DNA from: Rhodospirillaceae bacterium
GTDB lineage: Bacteria; Pseudomonadota; Alphaproteobacteria; Thalassobaculales; Thalassobaculaceae
NCBI GenBank assembly: GCA_018401495.1
Contig: JAGYJX010000005.1
Location: 310,001 to 374,000 of the forward strand
DNA: 64,000 nucleotides
Reading direction: 5' to 3'
Numbering within the stretch: the stretch's first letter is position 1; each line of letters starts with the position of its first letter. A program made the position numbers and the translations under genes. Positions 41,679-50,743 of this stretch are shown in pieces. The notes beneath the pieces are model-generated. The model made no database searches. It had not been told where the DNA came from and saw only the letters and a program-made list of their open reading frames with translations.

Positions 41679-42838
41679 TCCTCAAGCACCTTTGCGGCGA
41701 AAAACTTGGGATCGATCACCCCGAAGCGACCGAACTGCCGCTTTACATAGCCGGGATCGACAAGACCGGCGCCCGCCGCGGCGGCATCCACCCCGTCGAG
41801 CGGGAGGGCGGTATCGACCAGCACCTGCTTGACCAGTTTCCACGGCGTCGCGGGACGGTACTCGAACGTTACCGAGCCGTCGGCCGCGACCGTGGCGGTG
41901 CCGCAGAGCCTCGGCGCGTTCGCAACCGCCGCGGCGCGCCGGCGACCAGGATCGGCGGTCAGCGCGAACAGAGGTCTCCCGTCGTCAGTCGACGGCGACC
42001 GGGCCATGGTCTCCTTCACGAAGTGCATGATCTGCGCTGCGGCCCCGCTGACAGTCGCGGCGGCCTGGCTGGTTCCGGACTCCAGCGTGTAGATATCCCA
42101 CTTCGCGCGCGGCACCGTGCGGCGGAACAACGGGCTTTCCTCGTCCCGCTGCCGACGGCTCGCCGACTTGGCAAGACCGGTCGGGTAGGTGCCGACGACA
42201 TCGACGCCCTGGGCCACCACGTCCGGCCAGGTTTCGGGCCGGTCTGGTGCGCCGCGTGCCGAGAAGTCCGCGACGCGTTGACGCTCGCCGTCATAGGCAC
42301 CGACCGAGATCACCCATCTCGGCCAACTCCACGGGTTGATCCACCCCGGCATGCTCTCGGCGCGCGGGTTGTTGCCGACGGCGACGACCGGCACCAGCCC
42401 GGCCTCGGCCGATACCCTGGTGGCGGCGTGCATCGGCTCATCCTCAAACGGCTCAGGGGTCCAGAACCGTGGTTCCGGCCCAATGCTGAGATTGGCAACC
42501 GATGGCAGCGGCAGGGTTCGCGCGGAGTGATTCAACGCCTGGATGGATCGGACATAGAGCGGGGCAAGGTCAGGGTGCAGGTACCAGACCTGGGCGACCC
42601 CGGCACGCTCCGATAGGTCGAGCGCCACCCCGACGTTCAGCGTCGCCGCGACCCCGTCGATCGACGGCAACTCGACCACGTCGGTGGCCGCAGGGTCGAC
42701 GCCGAGCACTCTCGCGGCACTTGCCGCACCGTCCGTGAACCGCACGATGAAGGGATAGCGCTGGTCGCGCTGTGCGCGCAACGCCTCGACCTTGTCGGGC
42801 GGCCCGAGCGTGCTGGAGGTTGCGGCGGCCGCGATCAT
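41675..42838 (-). CDS. Subtilase-like (S8 fold) protein lacking the Asp and His motifs
   Basis: The 387-residue protein starts with an inhibitor-I9-like segment (YPFIVRFTDGAASAARVLG through GVAATLNVGVALDLSE) and continues as the second half of a subtilase: SVANLSIGPEP, VPVVAVGNNPRAESMPG with the oxyanion Asn, and the Ser motif LESGTSQAAATVSGAAAQI. The DTG and HGTH blocks that normally lie between these parts are not there. Only about 35 residues separate the prodomain-like part from the NLSIG strand. No signal peptide is seen. ATG 42838 has GGAG upstream, and an earlier in-frame start adds 22 low-complexity residues. It may be inactive or use an altered mechanism. Confidence 0.7.
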   Translation of the reverse strand: MIAAAATSSTLGPPDKVEALRAQRDQRYPFIVRFTDGAASAARVLGVDPAATDVVELPSIDGVAATLNVGVALDLSERAGVAQVWYLHPDLAPLYVRSIQALNHSARTLPLPSVANLSIGPEPRFWTPEPFEDEPMHAATRVSAEAGLVPVVAVGNNPRAESMPGWINPWSWPRWVISVGAYDGERQRVADFSARGAPDRPETWPDVVAQGVDVVGTYPTGLAKSASRRQRDEESPLFRRTVPRAKWDIYTLESGTSQAAATVSGAAAQIMHFVKETMARSPSTDDGRPLFALTADPGRRRAAAVANAPRLCGTATVAADGSVTFEYRPATPWKLVKQVLVDTALPLDGVDAAAAGAGLVDPGYVKRQFGRFGVIDPKFFAAKVLEE

Positions 42839-42976
42839 GCGAGGACTCCGACCATGGGGAGGAGGACCGGACTCTGCGATGCTTTGGAAGCGTGTTTCCG
42901 GCATGGGCCGCCGTCAACCCTGGCGCCCGTGACAACGTCGGTCACCAACCGAAGCGGGTATGCTGCCCGCGGCGGG

Positions 42977-42996
42977 CGGGAGCGGGAGCGGGAGCG
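42977..42996 (+). repeat. Short tandem repeat GGGAGC x3
   Basis: Three GGGAGC units precede the GTG start of the transglutaminase-like gene. They may double as its ribosome binding site. Confidence 0.55.
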
Positions 42997-43834
42997 GTGG
43001 CGCACGAGATCTGGATCACCCACGAGACCAGCTACGAGTTCGACCGAAGCGTCGACGGCGTCGAGTTGACCGCCCGGCTGCGCCCGATCGACGACGCCGC
43101 CCAGGCCGTGCTGGAGAGCGAGTTGCTGTGCCACCCCCGGCCGACCGCCAGGACCCGTCTCGCCGACACCGACGGCACCCCGTCGGAACGCCTTACCGTG
43201 CGAGGACCGGTGCGGCGGATCGAACTGCGCGGCCAGAGCCGTCTCAACTGGACGCCGGCGACGGCGGCGGCGCGCCGGTCGCCGGGGCCCGACGAGCACC
43301 GCGGAGCCGGCTCCGGACTGGGCGCAACCGGGCGGGGAGATCTGGGACTGGTCGGCCAGAACCCTGCCCGACCGCGACCCCGACCGCGCCGCGATAACCA
43401 GCTTCCTGTGCGGGTTCCGCGCGACCTTCGCCTTCGACCCCGCCGCCACCGACTCCAGCACCCCGCCTGCGGCCTTCTTCGCAGGACGTCGTGGGGTGTG
43501 CCAGGACTATGTCGGCCTCGCGATCGGCTGCCTGCGGGCGCGCGGCGTGTCGGTGCAGGCAGTGCTCGGATACCTGGTGCGGTCGCCGGACGGCGAGCCT
43601 CGCTTTGAGGAGAGCCAGCCGCACGCCTGGCTGGCCACATGGGACCCCTCCGCCGGATGGATCGACGCGGATCCGACCACCGGGTTGCCGCCGCCGAGCC
43701 GGCACGTCGTGCTGCGGCGGGGTCACGATCTCGCCGACTTGCAGCCGGTTTCGGGACGGCTTCTGGCGTCGGAAGCCGCCTCGCAGCGTCTGACCGTGAA
43801 AGTAACAATTGTTAAGGAAGCCCAGCGAACATAA
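42997..43834 (+). CDS. Transglutaminase-like family protein, one frameshift
   Basis: The N-terminal transglutaminase-associated region is clear (THETSYEFDRSVDGVELTAR). The catalytic core has the Cys in GVCQDYVGLAIGCLRARG, the His in QPHAWLATWDP and the Asp in WIDADPTTGLPPP. The first 90 residues and the core are in different frames. One extra base in the GC-rich stretch near 43270 accounts for it, giving about 278 residues. Bacterial proteins of this type are usually cysteine proteases or ligases. It is divergent from the subtilase-like pair, 158 bases away. Confidence 0.83.
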
Positions 43835-43890
43835 TGGGCTAGTATTCCCGGCGACGGATCGTGACGGCGTCGAAGCAGGGGATATCGACC

Positions 43891-46420
43891 ATGGCCGAGC
43901 CCTACAATCAGCGCTTGGAGATCAAGATCGAGAGCCAGCCGGACAACGCCTTCGCGGTGTTCCGGATGTCCGGCCGGGAGGCGATCTCGGAGCTGTTCAG
44001 GTTCGAGGTCGAGATGCTGTCCGACGACGCCGATATCGCGCTCGAGGGGCTTGCCGGGAAAGGCGCGTCGCTGACCATCTCGCGGCTCGGTCAAAGCCGG
44101 ACGATCCACGGCATGGTCGAGAGGATCGAACTGCGCGCCGCCACGCCCGCAGGGTCAGTATGTCTACCGGATGGTCATGGTGCCTCGCCTGAAGCGCCTC
44201 GCGCTCAGCCGCCAGAACCAGATCCACGGCACCACCACGCCGGTCTCGGTCAGCGATGTCCTGGCCCACGAACTGACCGGGGACGACCTCAAGGGATCGG
44301 CGGCCTCGGCCGTGTCCGGTCGCCTCGGGCTGGGCGACTTCGAGCTGCGGCTTGACCCAATCCTACCCGAAGCGCGACTACATCGTGCAGTTCGACGAAA
44401 GCGACTTCGACTTCATTTCCCGGCTCTGCGAGCACTACGGGATCTTCTATTTCTTCACTCACGAAAGCGGGCGGGACGTAGCCGTGTTCGGGGATTCCCG
44501 GGTGGCGTTCCCGACCATCGCCGGCCCTTCCAGCATCGCCTACCGCACCGCCAGCGGGCTCGCCAACACCGGGGCGGCCGGCGTCTTCCGGTTCGTGGGC
44601 GGCGCCAACCTCCTGCCCGCCCAGGTCTGCCTGCGCGACTACAACTATCGCATCCCCAACCTCGCCCTCGAGATCGACGAAACCGTCGACGCGAACGGCC
44701 ACGGCGTGGTGGTCGAGTACGGCGCGCATTTCCGGACCCCCAGGAGGGCCGTGACCTCGCCCGGGTGCGCGCGCAGGAACTGGCGGCCCGCAAGATGGTG
44801 TTCGAAGGCAGCAGCGACAGCGTGCACCTGACCGCCGGTGCGGTGTTCGACCTCAGCGACCATTTCCGCAGCGACTTCAACGCCGGCTACCTGGTGACCT
44901 GGATCGAGCACGAGTCGAGCCAGGCCCTGCCCGGCATCGCCGAGTTCACCGGCCCCGGCCACGAGACCTCCTACCGCAACCGCTTCGAGTGCCTGCCGAA
45001 GAACGTCGACTTCCGGCCGGCCCGCAAGACCCCGAAGCCGCGCATGAGCGGCCTTACGAACGCCAACGTCGACGCTGCCGGCGCCGGCCAGCGGGCCGAG
45101 ATCGACGCCTCCGGGCCGCTACAAGATCCGCCAGCAGTTCGACCAGCGCGGCGAGGCGAACGGCCAGTCGTCACGCTACATGCGCAAGGCCGAGCCCTAC
45201 GGCGGCGCCAACACCGGCATGCACTTCCCGTTGCTGAAGGGCACCGAGGTCATCCTGGCCTACGTCAACGGCGATCCGGACCGGCCGATCATCGTCGGCG
45301 CGATGCAGAACGAACAGTATCCGAGCGTGGTGAACGCCCGCAGCAACACCAAGAACCGGATGCGCACCACCAGCGGCGCCCTGTTCGAGATCGACGACGG
45401 CCCGGCCTCGGGCGGCGGCGGCAGCGGCGCCGCCTCGGGCGCCGCCCTGGCGCCTCAGCGGGCCCTCGAGGGCCCCGGCGAAACGCCGAGGCGAGCGCCC
45501 ACCGCGACCGCCTCACTGCCGCAGGCGCTTGGCCGGGCAGCGGGCCGAGGCCGACGTCCAGGCTTCGGGCGGCTCCACCTCTTCCTACGCCCGCCTGCAC
45601 ATCACCTCCGGCACCGATTCGTATTGGCGCCAAGGCTCCAAGCCGACCGACACCACCGAGGACAGCCGCACGCCCGGCATGTCCGACATGACCGGGGGAG
45701 ACGCCGCCGGCGGCGCCGGCATCTTCGAGTACACGGCCGGCGACCGGACCTCCCTGGTCGACGGATCGAGCTACAGCCAGGTCGGCGCCGACCGCCTCGA
45801 CTACGTGGTCGGCAAGCGGCGGATGAGCGCCGCCGTCCACAACGCCGTCGCCAAGGGCGAGTACGGGGTGATCGCCAACGGCCTCAGCCTCGAGGCCAGC
45901 GCCGCCAGCCCGACCGACGACTCCTCTCCGACCGACGCCGGGGCCGGAAACGTCCTGATCACATCCGCCAACAACTTCACCGAGGTCGTCGGCGGCAGCT
46001 ATTCGCAGGAGATCGCCGGCGACGGCATCACCCGCACCCAAGGCACCGAAGTCTCGCAGACCTGGGGCAGCACGGCCGACTTCATGATGGGCAGTTCGAT
46101 CTCGATGACGCTCGGCTTCGACCTGTCGATCAACCTGTCGGCGGCCATCGACATCACGGCCGGCGCCAAGTTCGAGATGTTCCTCGGGATATCCTGCGAC
46201 ATCCGGATCGGACCCGCCTTCGAGTTCGAGTCCAGCCCAGCGGTCGACTTGGCCACGATCCGGGCCGAGACCTCGGCAGCCACCGTCGACACCACCGCCG
46301 CCGACGTCAACACCTGCCGGCGTCACCGCCACCACCACGGGGGCGACGGTGACCTCCACGCCGGTGGCGGCGACGGTCGGCGGTGTCGACGTCCAAACCG
46401 GCATTCAAGTCGCCACCTAG
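43891..46420 (+). CDS. vgrG: Type VI secretion spike protein VgrG, several frameshifts
   Basis: VgrG trimers form the T6SS spike. The gp27-like base begins near the start (EPYNQRLEIKIESQPDNAF; FDESDFDFISRLCEHYGIFY). The gp5-like OB fold includes GMHFPLLKGTEVILAYVNGD and RPIIVGAMQNEQYPS. The long beta-prism-like extension has NNFTEVVGGSYSQEIAGD and ends with a Thr/Val/Ala-rich tail. The frame changes near 44155, 44352, 44740, 45117, 45500-45536 and 46315. Each fits a one-base indel, and the restored gene has roughly 840 codons. No toxin domain is evident at its C terminus. A GTG 30 bases upstream is an alternative start. Confidence 0.9.
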
Positions 46421-46434
46421 CGAGGCAGAAGGTC

Positions 46435-47046
46435 ATGGACGGAAACCTCTCCCCCGCACCGACCTCGTCCACGACGACCGAGCCCCACGGCCGCGCCGGC
46501 CGGGTCGTCGAGATCACCGACGGGATCATCGTGTTGTCGATCGGATCCCGCCGGGTTGCCGGGCGCCGGGCAACCAGTTGCCTCGTCGAGCCCGCGCCGG
46601 AGGATCTCGTCCTGGCGGTCGAGGCGGACGGGGAGACCTACGTCCTCGCGGTTCTGGACCGGCCTGACGGCGCCGGCGCCGTGCTGTCGGTTCCCGGCGC
46701 TTCGTCGGCCACGCTGGCCCAGGACCAGTTGGGGCTGCGATGCGAGACCCTCAGCGTCGATGCCGGCCACGCAACCCTGCGCAGCCGGGTCGCTCAGCTC
46801 GCCGGGCGGACCTTGAGCGCGGTCGCCGAGCGGCTCGACGTCGTCGCCCGCACGCTGCGCCGGACCGCCGACCACGAGTTCAGCCACGCCAAGACCGCCA
46901 CCCGGACCGTCGAGGGCATGGAGAGCGTGACCGCCGGGGAACTGATGCTGGAGGGCCGAACGGTGCTGGCCCAGCGCGCCGGCATCGTCCTGGTGGACGC
47001 CCGCGAGGATGTCCGGGTGAACGGCGAACGCATCACGATGGGCTGA
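46435..47046 (+). CDS. DUF3540 domain protein, T6SS-associated
   Basis: This 203-residue protein lies 14 bases after vgrG with AGAAGG before its ATG. A short variable N terminus is followed by a beta-rich region (VVEITDGIIVLSIGSRRV; YVLAVLDRPDGAGAVLSVPG) and a C-terminal region with LVDAREDVRVNGERITMG, the typical DUF3540 ending. Members occur with DUF2169, DUF4150 and pentapeptide-repeat genes in T6SS spike clusters. A role in spike assembly or cargo loading is inferred from that context. Confidence 0.8.
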   Translation: MDGNLSPAPTSSTTTEPHGRAGRVVEITDGIIVLSIGSRRVAGRRATSCLVEPAPEDLVLAVEADGETYVLAVLDRPDGAGAVLSVPGASSATLAQDQLGLRCETLSVDAGHATLRSRVAQLAGRTLSAVAERLDVVARTLRRTADHEFSHAKTATRTVEGMESVTAGELMLEGRTVLAQRAGIVLVDAREDVRVNGERITMG

Positions 47047-47050
47047 GACG

Positions 47051-48875
47051 GTGCAGACGTGGCTCCGCAGCGACCCTGCCGAAGCCGCCGGCAAGCATCT
47101 GGCGGCGGGCCGGATCGGGCAGGCCAAGGCGATCTACGAGCAGGTGCTCCGCGATCAGCCCCGGCACGCCAGGGCGCTGTGCGGCCTCGGCGCGATCGCG
47201 CTGCGCAGCGGCGAGATTGCCCGGGCGTTCGAGCTGATCGGCCACGCCGCCACCGTCGCTCCGACCGACGCCATGACGCTCGGCAACCTGGCCGTCGTGT
47301 ATCAGGCGCGCGGCGACCTGGACCAGGCCGAGGCCTGTCTGCAGCGCGCCCTCGACCTGGACTCCGGCCTAGCCGAGCTGCACTCGAATTTCGCCAGCCT
47401 GATGTTGGCGCGCGGCGACCCAGGGCGGGCCGAGACGGCCCAGCGCCACGCCATCGCCCTGGCCCCGGACTCCGCCACGCAGCGCTTCAACCTGGCCAAC
47501 ATCCTGGTCGCGACGGACCAGCGGGCGGCGGCCGCGGAAACCTACCGGGACGTGCTCGCGCTCGATCCCGAGCATGTCGGCGCGCTCAACAATCTGTCGA
47601 TCCTGCACAAGCAGGACGGCCGCCGCGACCTCGCGGAAGCGCTGCTGGACGAAGCGCTGCTGCGCGACCCGATGAATCCGGAGCTGCTGGCCAACCACGC
47701 CGACCTGCTGCTGATGCGCGGGCGCCGCGACGCCGCGCTGCAGACGATGCGGCGGGCGGTCGGCTGCGCGCCGATGAACCCCAGGCTGCGGGAGGCCCTC
47801 GGCGCGGTTCTGCTCGAACTCGGGCGGCTCGCCGAGGCCGGCAAGGAGTTGGCCAGCGCCATGCGGGCGGCGCCCAGGGATCCGGGCATCGCCCTCAACC
47901 TGGCGCGGCTGCTGCGTCGGCAGGGCAATCTCGACGGCGCCCAGATCGCCGCCGACCGGGCGGCGGGGCTGCACGACGGCGCCGGCCCGGCCCTCGCCCA
48001 GGCCACCGAACTGCTCCTGATGCGCGGACCGCCACGCGCGAGGCCTGGGGGCGCGCTTGAAGGCGCAGGCCCGAGCTCGACCTCCTCGCCGCTTCGCCGA
48101 GATCGCTCTGGACGACGCCGCCGATCTCGCCGGCGTCGCGCTGCGGCTGGTCTCCGATGTCGCGGCGCGGACAGCCTGTTCGCCGCCCGCTTCGTCGCCG
48201 GACTGGCGGCGCGCGGCGCGGAGGTGACGGTGACCTGTCCCCCGGTCCTCGCCCCCTGATGGCCACGGTCTCGACGGGGTGGCGCGGGTCGAGGCGGCCG
48301 AGGCCCTGGATCTCGCGGCCCTGGCCGCCGACGGCCGGGCGACGCTGCTGCTCGACTCCCTGCCCTGGCGGCTGCGGGTCGCGCCGGACCGGCCGGCGGT
48401 GCGGTTTCCGATCTTCCGAGCTCCCCGCGCGGCCGACCGTCGCGACCACCGGCCGCCCGGGCTCCACGGGATCGGCGTCTGGTGGGAAGGCCCCGGCCCC
48501 GGCTCCGCCCTGCCGCAAGCCCTCGCCGGCGGCGGCCGGCATCGACCTGGTGCGCGATGCGGTCCGGCACGCCCGGCGGCTTCGACGATTTTCTGGCCCT
48601 CGCGAACGCGGTGCGGTCGGTCGACGTGATGATCGCTCCCGACGGTCCGGTGGCGCACCTGGCCGCCGGCCTCGCCGTCGAGACCTGGGTTCTGGTCGGC
48701 CGCGACGGCGCCTGGTGCTGGCCGCGCGGCGACCGGCGCTCCGGCTGGTACCCGTCCGCCCGGTCCTTCCAGCAGGCCCTCGACGGGACCTGGACGAGCG
48801 CGCTTCAGGCGCTCTCTCGCACGCGCTCGCCGCCCTGCCCGCCCAAACGCCGCCGCCACCGGGGCGCCCGCATGA
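47051..48875 (+). CDS. TPR protein with glycosyltransferase-like C terminus, frameshifted
   Basis: From GTG 47051 about 320 residues form tetratricopeptide repeats (for example GLGAIALRSGEIARAFELIG and LGNLAVVYQARGDLDQAEAC). Beyond about 48020 the protein is broken over all three frames, at least four shifts, but pieces recur in order: ALDDAADLAGVALRLVSD, SLFAARFVAGLAARGAEVTV, then VDVMIAPDGPVAHLAAGLAV and SGWYPSARSFQQ. The last two resemble the end of family-9-type (heptosyltransferase-like) glycosyltransferases, often fused to TPRs. The end is placed at TGA 48873-48875, overlapping the next ATG. The acceptor is unknown. Confidence 0.65.
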
Positions 48876-49229
48876 CCGCCTGGTCACCGCTGCTCGACGA
48901 TCCTCCGGGAATCGCCACCATCCTGCTGATCGGCCTGCGCCGGGCCACCCCGACATTGGTCGACGCCGCCCAACAGGCTCCGGAACGGCCGACCAGGCCG
49001 ATCGCGCATCCCCCTGTCGGTCGCCGGCGACCCCTCGGCCAGCCTGTCGGTGGTCGGCCGCGACCTCGCGCCGCGGCGAACACGGAGCGCGCGATTCACT
49101 CTACCTGTCGTTCAGCGGCGAGGCCCGGTTCCGGAACGGCACGGTGACGGTCGCAGGCGACCTGGTGCTGGATCTCGCCACCGGCGGCATTCTCCGGCTG
49201 CGCCTCACCCAGCCGCATCGTCGGCCTGA
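48872..49229 (+). CDS. Small unknown protein in the T6SS spike cluster, frameshifted
   Basis: A start ATG overlaps the preceding stop and gives TAWSPLLDDPPGIATILLIG. Later a beta-rich segment in another frame reads SLYLSFSGEARFRNGTVTVA and LVLDLATGGILRL. These are probably the two ends of one protein of about 120 residues with internal indels. I do not recognise it. The end is uncertain. Confidence 0.35.
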
Positions 49230-49241
49230 CGCGTCGGGGCC

Positions 49242-49646
49242 TCAGGCCAGAACCATCACCAGCGGCTGGGCCGGGCTGATCGACATGCCGACCATGTTCG
49301 GGCTCATGCCGTTGTGGCCGGAGACGTCCAGCATGCGGGTGACCGGGGCCGCTCCCTGGAACACCTTGAAGGAACACGTGTAGTTCTGGCTCGGCCCCAT
49401 CACCATGCCGGAGGCGACACCCATGTTGACGCCGCCGTTGTCGCCCATCGTCATGGGCTGCATGGTCAGCAGGTTGTGGTTCGGCATCATCATCGTGTAG
49501 CAGGTGAACTGCGTCGGGATCGACATCGGCCGCATCGAGAAGTTCGGGTACGGGATCGGCACCGGCACCACGATCGGTGTCAGGCAGACGTCCGGAAACG
49601 CGAATCCAAGCGCCGGAATCGGGCCTTGTGCGTTCAGGAACACCAT
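49242..49646 (-). CDS. DUF4150 (PAAR-like) T6SS tip protein
   Basis: PAAR-like DUF4150 proteins cap the VgrG spike and can carry or recruit effectors. The 134-residue product has FAFPDVCLTPIVVPVPIPYP near the start, GVASGMVMGPSQNYTCSFKV in the middle and DVSGHNGMSPNMVGMSISPA near the end. It has no C-terminal toxin extension. It is unusually rich in Met (about 17 residues), with Cys and His in between. AGAGGGGAAG precedes ATG 49646, 14 bases after the pentapeptide gene. Confidence 0.85.
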   Translation of the reverse strand: MVFLNAQGPIPALGFAFPDVCLTPIVVPVPIPYPNFSMRPMSIPTQFTCYTMMMPNHNLLTMQPMTMGDNGGVNMGVASGMVMGPSQNYTCSFKVFQGAAPVTRMLDVSGHNGMSPNMVGMSISPAQPLVMVLA

Positions 49647-49660
49647 GGACTTCCCCTCTT

Positions 49661-50743
49661 CTAGCGCCGTCGCGCGCGCAAGCGCCGGTCGACCGCGATC
49701 GGGTCGTACAGTTCCGCGATCGCGCGATCCTCGTCGGTGCCCAGCGTGGTCGAGGAACCGACGCCCTCGGCGACCGGCGCGTAGGTCGCGCCGTGCAGGT
49801 TGAGACGATAGACATTGGCCCCGGACAGATCCACCGCGGTCAGGTCGGCGTGGGAGGCGTCGGCGTTGGTCAGGTCGGCACCGCGAAGCCGTGCTCCCCG
49901 GGCTGAGACCGTCTTGAGCTGCGCCAGCTCCATGCGGCAGCCGTCCAGAACCGCCCCATCCAGCGCCGCTCCGTCCAGGATGGCGTAGCTCAGGTCCATG
50001 CCGGCCATGCCGGCGCGGGTGAGGTCCGCCTTGATGAACAGCGACATCGGGGCGCGGGCGTCGGTGAGCGCGGCGCCGCCGAGCGCGGCCTCCTGGAAGT
50101 TGCTCTGGGTCAGGTCGCAGCCGGACAGGTCGGCACCGACCAGGGACGACTTCATGAAGTTGCAGCGCGCCAAGCTGAGCCCCGACAGGTCGAGCCCGTC
50201 GAGCTGCGCCTCCATCAGCATCACGGACTCCGCCCGCAGCCCGGCCAGCGGGCAGTCGCGAAGGTCGGCGCCGGTCACGATGACCAGCTCCAGGTTGGCG
50301 CCCGTCAGGTCGCAACGCCGGAAGCCCGCCTCCAGAATGCCGGAGCGCAACAGCGCCGCGCCGGCGAAGGACGCACCCTCCACCTGTCCGGTGACGATCA
50401 TCGTCCGATCGAAACGGGCGGCGTCGAAGCGGGCGTCGACCAGGTCGCACTTCAGGAAGCTGGTTTCGACCAACGTCGCGCCGGCAAAATCGAGACCGCC
50501 GAGGCCGCAATCCACGAACCTCACCGACGTCATCGCCGCGTCGACGAACCGGGCGCCCTGAAGCCGGCACTGGACGAAGGTCGTGCGTTCGAACCGACAG
50601 CCGGTGAAGTCGACGCCGGTCAGATCGCAGTCCACGAAGCTCACCGCCGGCAACGACCGGTCGGCCAGGGTCCAGCCCTTGAACGATTCCTGAATGAACT
50701 CGCCGTCGAAGGCGAGGATGTCGGCGAACTCGTCAGGCGACAT
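49661..50743 (-). CDS. Pentapeptide-repeat protein, T6SS-associated
   Basis: Nearly all 360 residues form A(D/N)LXX-type pentapeptide repeats (for example FVDCDLTGVDFTGCRFERTT and LRGADLTNADASHADLTAVD), predicting a long right-handed quadrilateral beta-helix. A short N-terminal region and a charged C-terminal tail (DPIAVDRRLRARRR) lie outside. The ATG overlaps the end of the DUF2169 gene by 11 bases. In T6SS clusters such proteins accompany DUF2169 and DUF4150. Their role is not established. Confidence 0.85.
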   Translation of the reverse strand: MSPDEFADILAFDGEFIQESFKGWTLADRSLPAVSFVDCDLTGVDFTGCRFERTTFVQCRLQGARFVDAAMTSVRFVDCGLGGLDFAGATLVETSFLKCDLVDARFDAARFDRTMIVTGQVEGASFAGAALLRSGILEAGFRRCDLTGANLELVIVTGADLRDCPLAGLRAESVMLMEAQLDGLDLSGLSLARCNFMKSSLVGADLSGCDLTQSNFQEAALGGAALTDARAPMSLFIKADLTRAGMAGMDLSYAILDGAALDGAVLDGCRMELAQLKTVSARGARLRGADLTNADASHADLTAVDLSGANVYRLNLHGATYAPVAEGVGSSTTLGTDEDRAIAELYDPIAVDRRLRARRR

